From: Arabidopsis thaliana
Taxonomy: Eukaryota; Streptophyta; Magnoliopsida; Brassicales; Brassicaceae
DNA: 64,000 nt
Direction: 5' to 3'
NCBI RefSeq assembly: GCF_000001735.4
Contig: NC_003074.8
Coordinates: forward strand, 14,329,261 to 14,393,260
Positions 58,925 through 64,000 of this stretch are shown here, piece by piece; position 1 is the first letter of the stretch, and each line of letters opens with the position of its first letter. Under the pieces are notes generated by a model that saw nothing but the letters and a program-made list of their open reading frames with translations, was not told where the DNA came from and ran no database searches. The position numbers and the translations under genes were made by a program.

Positions 58925-60645
58925 CGAAAAACGAGGCAGCTAGAAGACAAGTTTTTGGAGATGAAATAGAAATAGTAATAAGCGAACTCGTGATCAACGA
59001 GACAACACTTGCATCTCCGGAAATGAGGCAAGTAGCTTGGGCACGACTATCAATGACAAAGAAGAATATGAACTTAGACGGATTAAAACATCTCGAAAAG
59101 AAAAAACTTTCGGTTCAGAGTTCATAGTAGCCTTTCTTGCAAAAAATGAACCTAAAAACTTTAGGGAAGCAATGTCTATACCAGACGCTCCTTTTTTGAA
59201 GGAAGCCGTGAATAGTGAGATAGATTCAATTCTTTAAAATAATACTTATTAGATAATCGACCTACCGCAAGGGTTTAAGGTTCTTGGGAATAAATGGATT
59301 TTCAAACAAAAGTTGAAAACTGATGGGTCAATCGATAAGTACAAGGCTAGACTTGTGGTGCAAGGTTTCCGGGAGAAAGAAGGGCTGGTTTCTTTGACAC
59401 ATATTCTTTGTTACGAGAATAACTTCAATTAGAGTGCTAGTAGGAATATATCAGCATTAAGAGATTTAGAGATCCATCAAATGGATGTAAAAACAGTTCT
59501 TCTAAATGGTGATTTAGAAGAAGAAATTTTCATGAAACAACCTGAAGGGTTTATAGTTCCAAGACAAGAACAAAAATTTTGTCGTGTAGTGAAATCATTG
59601 TACGGACTTAAACAAGCTTCTAAATAATGGCATGAAAAATTTGACAATGTAATGATGTCAAATGGCTTCATCATAAATGAATGTGATAAATGCAATATGT
59701 CAAAAGTACCCCTCATAGATAAATTTTGCTATGTTTATATGTTGATGACATGCTCATTATTGGTAGCAATAAAGATGTGATCACTCAAACAAAGAATATG
59801 CTAAGCCGTAAGTTTGATATGAAATTTATGAGACTAGCCAACGTAATTTCAGGAATAAAAATTATTAGGCACATCGATGGTCTAATCTTATCACAAGAAC
59901 ATTACACATAAAAGATTCTTGATCGGTTTAAGAACTATTCAAGCAGAACTACAAAAACTCCAGCTGACTCTCATATTCACTTGACGAAAAATTAAGGTGA
60001 ACCGGTGTCACAAGTGGAATATGAAAGAGTGATCGGAAGTCTTATGTACTTAACAAATTGTACTAGACCCGCTCTTGCGCACTGAGTAAATGTACTAAGT
60101 CGCTACACAAGTAATCCAGGTCATACTCACTGGAAGGCACTAACAAGAATATTGAATTATATTCGATGTACCAAAAGTTATGGGTTGCACTATAATAGAG
60201 AACTGTCAGTCCTAGAAGGCTATAGTGATGCCAATTGGATTTCTGACTCAAAGAACTCAAAGTCGACTTGTGGATATGTCTTCACATTAGGTGGTGCAAC
60301 AGTATCTTGGAAATCTTCCAAGAAAACTATCCAAGCTAGATCAACCATGAGTTCATAGCTTTAGATAAAGCCTCCAAAGAAGCAGAATGGCTTCGGAATT
60401 TTTCGGAAGATATCCCGATGTGGGAAAAACCATTGCTAGCATTGCGTATACATTGTGATAGTCAATCGGCTATAGCTAGGGCACAAAATAAATTAAACAA
60501 TGGTAAATCTCGCCATAGTAGAAGGCGACACAAGACCATTAGACGATTGATCTCGACAAGTGTAATTTTGTTAGAATACATCAAGTCAGCCGATAACTTA
60601 GCGGATCCTTTCACTAAAAGCTTAGCGAGAGATCAAGTTGTTAAA
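58925..60645 (+). pseudogene. C1 copia RT and RNase H remnant
   Basis: It resumes with QVFGDEIEIVISELV and moves to KEKTFGSEFIVAFLA, then EAMSIPDAPFLKEAVNSEID, WIFKQKLKTDGSIDKYKARL, MDVKTVLLNGDLEEEIFMKQ and SLYGLKQAS. The RT catalytic site is intact (LYVDDMLIIGSN, about 59735). RNase H follows ([55 protein letters not shown]). Multiple stops and shifts. It closely matches C3. The C-terminus is cut by the Athila-2 LTR at 60646. Confidence 0.85.
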
Positions 60646-62309
60646 TGATAACACTGTATTTTACTCATTTTAGGTATATGTTTATCATCATTTAGCTTTG
60701 CCTTTGCTCATTGTATCATGTCATTTTGCACCATTTTAGCTTATTTTGCATACTTAGGCATATAGGATCATCTTGCATTCGCATTGCATGTTTTGGTGTG
60801 TTTTCAGGTGCAGAAGGAGCTAAAAAGGGCTCTACTCGATCCATTCACTCGATCCAGGCAGCTACAGAAGAGGCATCAATTCACTCGACCTCTTTACTCG
60901 ATCCAGGATGCTACAGAGGAGGCTGCAGTTTACTCAACCCTCTTACTCGATCAAGGCAATCTCAGATGAAGCAGAAGATTGATCTACTCGCCCCTCCTAC
61001 TCGATCCTCTACTCGACCCATTTACTCGACCAAGGGTGACCAACTCTACAAGACTTGTTGGGCTATCAAAGCGTCTTCGGATCCTCTTCATTCCCCACTC
61101 AACCAGACATCTGAGCATAAAGATAGAAGAGGAAGAAGCATCTACTCGACCAATTGATCACTCGGAGCATAGACACAAAGGCACAAACTTTGCATCACCC
61201 TCTTTACTCGATCCCCAAGATCGAGTATTCGCCCAAACCGCCTCAAGTCTCTTGTCTTCTAGTGAATCTTGGGTTTCAACATTTTACTATAAATAGATCA
61301 CTTTGGGGTTTGTCCAAAGGATCTATGCTTTATCTTTCAGTTTTTCTTTTTGTTTATGAATCTTAAAACCTTAATTACCGTTAGTCTATTTCGGTTTTGC
61401 ATTTGATTGTTTAAGTAAAGTTGTTTAGCTTGTTTAGATCTACATTTTGGTATGATTTCAGTAATTTCTGGTTTTGTGTTCTTGAGAATGTTGCTTGAGT
61501 AGTGATTAGGGTTCTTGAGGATGGATTAGATTAGGGTAATCTCTATGTTAGTTAGGTGGTTAGTGTTTAGGTTAATACCCTTCTGGATTCGCTTGGCCCC
61601 TATGCGGTTTTCGTTGGCTAATGTGGAGATTCGATTATAGACGTCCAGCGTCCAAAAGACGTTCAAATGGATGTCTAACCTACAAATTTTAGAGATTTGT
61701 AGACTCGACCCAGAGATTGGCTTGTCTGGCTATTGGCTTTGGTAGATTGTTTCTTAAACCTTGATCTGCTATGTTTAATCAACGAGAGTTGAGATTAGGA
61801 AGTGGTAGAGTTATGGGGGTCTCTGTCACGAGAGTGGATTGACCCGGTTTTTGAATCTATCGTAATGGGTATCTACCTTTTGCCTATTAGCCATCTGATG
61901 AACCCTAGAGTTGCCCTTATCAATGAATCCATCCTTAGAACTTCTATTAGATTTATTTGTATCCCCTGTTGATTGCACTTTTATTTACCTGTTATTTGTA
62001 TCCCCTGTTGATTGCATTTAGGTTACTTAATTTTGTTGCATGTTGGTTCTACTCGACCCAATGATCGAGTAGGGCTCTTAAGTTTTCTTTTTTACTTGTT
62101 TGAATCCTGACCTAGGATTATTACTAGAAACCCACCATCATTATAATCTAGCTTGACTTACTTGTTTCTGTGCACATCTTGATTGCTAGCAATATAGTGG
62201 ACTGGATTGACACCCCCTATAGCTGCATTGACATGTTTGTGTGTTTAGGGGAATTAAACTGAATCACACACACATTCAACATAAGTAGGCCGAAAAAACC
62301 TGCTTATCA
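60646..62309 (+). repeat. 5' LTR of Athila-2
   Basis: The 1664-bp LTR begins TGATAACACTG and ends GCTTATCA. It has about ten ACTCGA(C/T)C words between 60830 and 61040, a TATA box (TATAAATA, 61288-61295), and an inverted pair CTACTCGACC...GATCGAGTAG at about 62049-62073. A short duplication (ATTTGTATCCCCTGTTGATT) occurs at about 61957 and 61995. Confidence 0.92.
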
Positions 62310-62312
62310 CTT

Positions 62313-62325
62313 TGGCGTCGTTGCC
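62313..62325 (+). other. Primer-binding site of Athila-2
   Basis: TGGCGTCGTTGCC differs from the Athila tRNA-Asp-type PBS at one position (C to T), a different position from the Athila-1 change. Confidence 0.82.
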
Positions 62326-62453
62326 AATTCATTGTTGCATGTTACATTCAAGATATCATAAACTTTTAAGATCAAGTTCTTTTACATTTATCAAGTTACT
62401 AACTCATATTTTCGTCTGCTTGTTTTTGGTGGTATAGGTACTAATATTTGTGC

Positions 62454-64000
62454 ATGCAAACTCGATCCAAAGGTTTTGCACACCTACTACTATTCAGAGA
62501 CAAAATAGATAGAATAGCTCCTGAGTTACAAGAAACCAAAGCAAAGGTAGCCTATGATCAGCAAAGACAAGTTGCTATGGATCAACAGAACAAACGAGTT
62601 GATGTTCAAGACCCACCTAATGTTGATCAACCAAGAAACATTGGTGTTGGTGATGCCCCAAGGAATCATCACCAAAGACAAGGGATAGTGCCATCACCAG
62701 TTCAGAACAACAACTTTGAGATCAAGAGTGGTTTCATCTCAATTATCCTAGGAAACAAGTTTCATGGTCTACCTATGGAAGATCCCCTGGACCATCTTGA
62801 CAGCTTTGATAGGCTCTGTGGCCTTACCAAGATCAATGGTGTCACTAAAGATATATTTAAGCTCAGACTATTTCCCTTCTCTTTGTGAGACAAGGCACAC
62901 CACTGGGTGAAGACTCTACCCCTAGACTCCATCACCTCATGGGACGATTGTAAGAAAGCTTTTCTTGCCAAGTTCTTCTCTAACGCTTGCACCGCTAGAT
63001 TGAGGAACGAGATCTCAGGTTTCAACCAGAAAAACAATGAAACTTTCTGTGAAGCTTGGAAGAGGTTTAAAAGCTACACCACTCAGTGCCCCCATCACGG
63101 TTTCAAGAAGGCTTCATTATTGAGCACACTCTACAGAGGAGCTTTACCAAAGATCAGAATGCTACTCGACACCGCCTCCAATGGAAACTTCCTGAACAAG
63201 GATGTAGCAGAAGGATGGGAGTTGGTCAAAAATCTAGCACAATCTGATGGGTGCTACAATGAAGACTATGATCGCTCAGTGAGAGGAAATGGAGGCAATG
63301 AGGATAAACAGAGCAAGGATATCAAGGCTCTGAATGAAAAGATAGGCAAGCTGTTGCTGGCTCAGCAGAAGCAGATACACTACATCACTGATGAAGAGCA
63401 CTTCCAAATGCAAGAAGGGGGGAATGATAAAACTAAAGAGCTGTGCTACATTCAGAGGGTTGAACAAGGGGTACAATAACTACAAGCCCAACCCAAACCT
63501 CTCTTATAGAAGCACTAATTTAGCTAACCCCCAAGATCAAGTGTATCCACCACAACAGAATCAGTACAAGCCTTTTGTTCAATACAACCAAGGTTATGTC
63601 CCTAAACAACAGTTTAATGGAGGCTACCAACAGCCGAATCCACCACCAGGGTTCACTCAACAACCACAACAAGCCCCAACAGCTCAAGATCCTGAAATTA
63701 AGCAACTCATTCAACAGATCATCCAAGGACAAGCTACTGGAGCCATGGCTTTTGACAAGAAGATAGCTGAATTATAACAACAAGATCGATTGTTCTTACA
63801 ACGATTTGAATGTCAAGTTTGAAGCTCTGAATTCAAAAATCAAGTATGTGGAGAGTCAATTTGCATCAACCTCTGCTCCGAAGCATCCTCGACAACTTCC
63901 AGGGAAAGCAGTCCAGAATCCTAAGGACTACGCTACTGCAAATGCTATCACCATCCTCCAAGAAAATGAGTCTCCACCAAGTCATCAAACTCCCAATACT
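62454..64000 (+). pseudogene. Athila-2 Gag, runs off the window
   Basis: The ATG at 62454 (MQTRSKG) opens Gag. TGA at 62886-62888 stands where Athila-1 has CGA (SLRDKAHHW), a CpG transition. After it come [20 protein letters not shown], then [20 protein letters not shown] and [14 protein letters not shown] one-base shift near 63455 leads to [20 protein letters not shown], then [20 protein letters not shown], with a second shift at about 63774 before KIDCSYNDLNVKFEALNSKI. This copy is less damaged than Athila-1 in this region. Confidence 0.87.

Larger units (their letters stand above)
50721..58925 (-). mobile_element. En/Spm (CACTA) element, termini not found
   Basis: Two minus-strand gene remnants, TNP2-like and TNPA-like (Transposase_24), in that genomic order, with subterminal repeats at the left end, identify a CACTA element of about 8.2 kb. 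It separates C1 GAG-pre-integrase (to 50720) from C1 RT (from about 58925). I could not find CACTA/TAGTG terminal repeats or a 3-bp TSD at either edge. The C1 integrase core is also missing, so a deletion probably removed the ends. CACTAAAATACC at 50744 is the only left-hand candidate and lacks a partner. Confidence 0.8.
60646..64000 (+). mobile_element. Second Athila element (Athila-2), truncated by the window end
   Basis: The LTR (60646-62309), PBS and Gag match Athila-1 throughout but with clearly different substitutions, so this is a separate insertion of the same family. It interrupts the very end of C1 RNase H (SLARDQVV). The left target copy should be TTAAA (60641-60645); the right end lies outside the window. 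Confidence 0.92.

Noticed and set aside
1..64000. tRNA, rRNA, CRISPR or bacterial operon features
   Set aside because: No cloverleaf, rRNA segment or regular spacer array was seen; all features fit plant nuclear transposons.

Overview
This window reads as plant pericentromeric or other repeat-dense heterochromatin, most likely from a Brassicaceae genome close to Arabidopsis. I base that on two Athila-type Ty3/gypsy elements with their hallmark ORF, four Ty1/copia elements, a Helitron with an Arabidopsis-like TCT...CTAG structure, Mutator-like proteins of the ULP1-like/GRF/MURA kind, an En/Spm (CACTA) element, and a plant F-box-associated (FBA) gene fragment. I see no intact host gene, no tRNA or rRNA gene and no CRISPR array. 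Nearly every reading frame is broken. The one clean gene model is a two-exon GRF zinc-finger gene at 43442-43940.

The window is a stack of nested insertions, and target-site duplications (TSDs) allow much of it to be unpacked. The bottom layer is an old + strand copia, called C1 here. Its pieces lie at about 1-618, 4895-6044, 50398-50720 and 58925-60645. Four events split C1: (a) a short-LTR, Ale-like copia C0 (619-4889, TSD CCTTG); (b) a minus-strand copia C2 (6045-50397, TSD TTCTT), whose ends are now 44 kb apart; (c) a CACTA element (about 50721-58925); and (d) a second Athila (60646 to beyond the window end).

C2 is swollen by three further insertions. Athila-1 (7728-23185, TSD ATCTA) itself contains a 2.37-kb solo LTR (19011-21380). 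Copia C3 (26781-33085, minus strand) carries a 2.19-kb LTR-like insert in its 5' LTR (30706-32894, TSD CTCTT). A Helitron-like unit (34312-49493) makes up the third. C2's own coding sequence is the minus-strand protease/integrase/RT/RNase H remnant at 23516-26651.

The Helitron-like unit carries an internally deleted F-box/FBA fragment (35631-36128), then a Mutator-like set: a 5'-truncated ULP1-like gene built of many short acidic exons (36536-42190), the intact GRF zinc-finger gene, and a frameshifted MURA transposase on the minus strand (45349-48279). Around the GRF gene is a non-coding module present three times, once inverted upstream and twice in tandem downstream. It is rich in GTTAACG, GCGATAAC and TATCGCGATA-like words. 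This gene-plus-module arrangement is the part of the window most worth further work.

The CACTA element has both expected minus-strand genes, a TNP2-like transposase (51322-54934) and a TNPA-like Transposase_24 gene (about 55897-58174), but no terminal repeats that I could identify. Element lineages are judged from remembered family motifs; no database search or alignment program was run.
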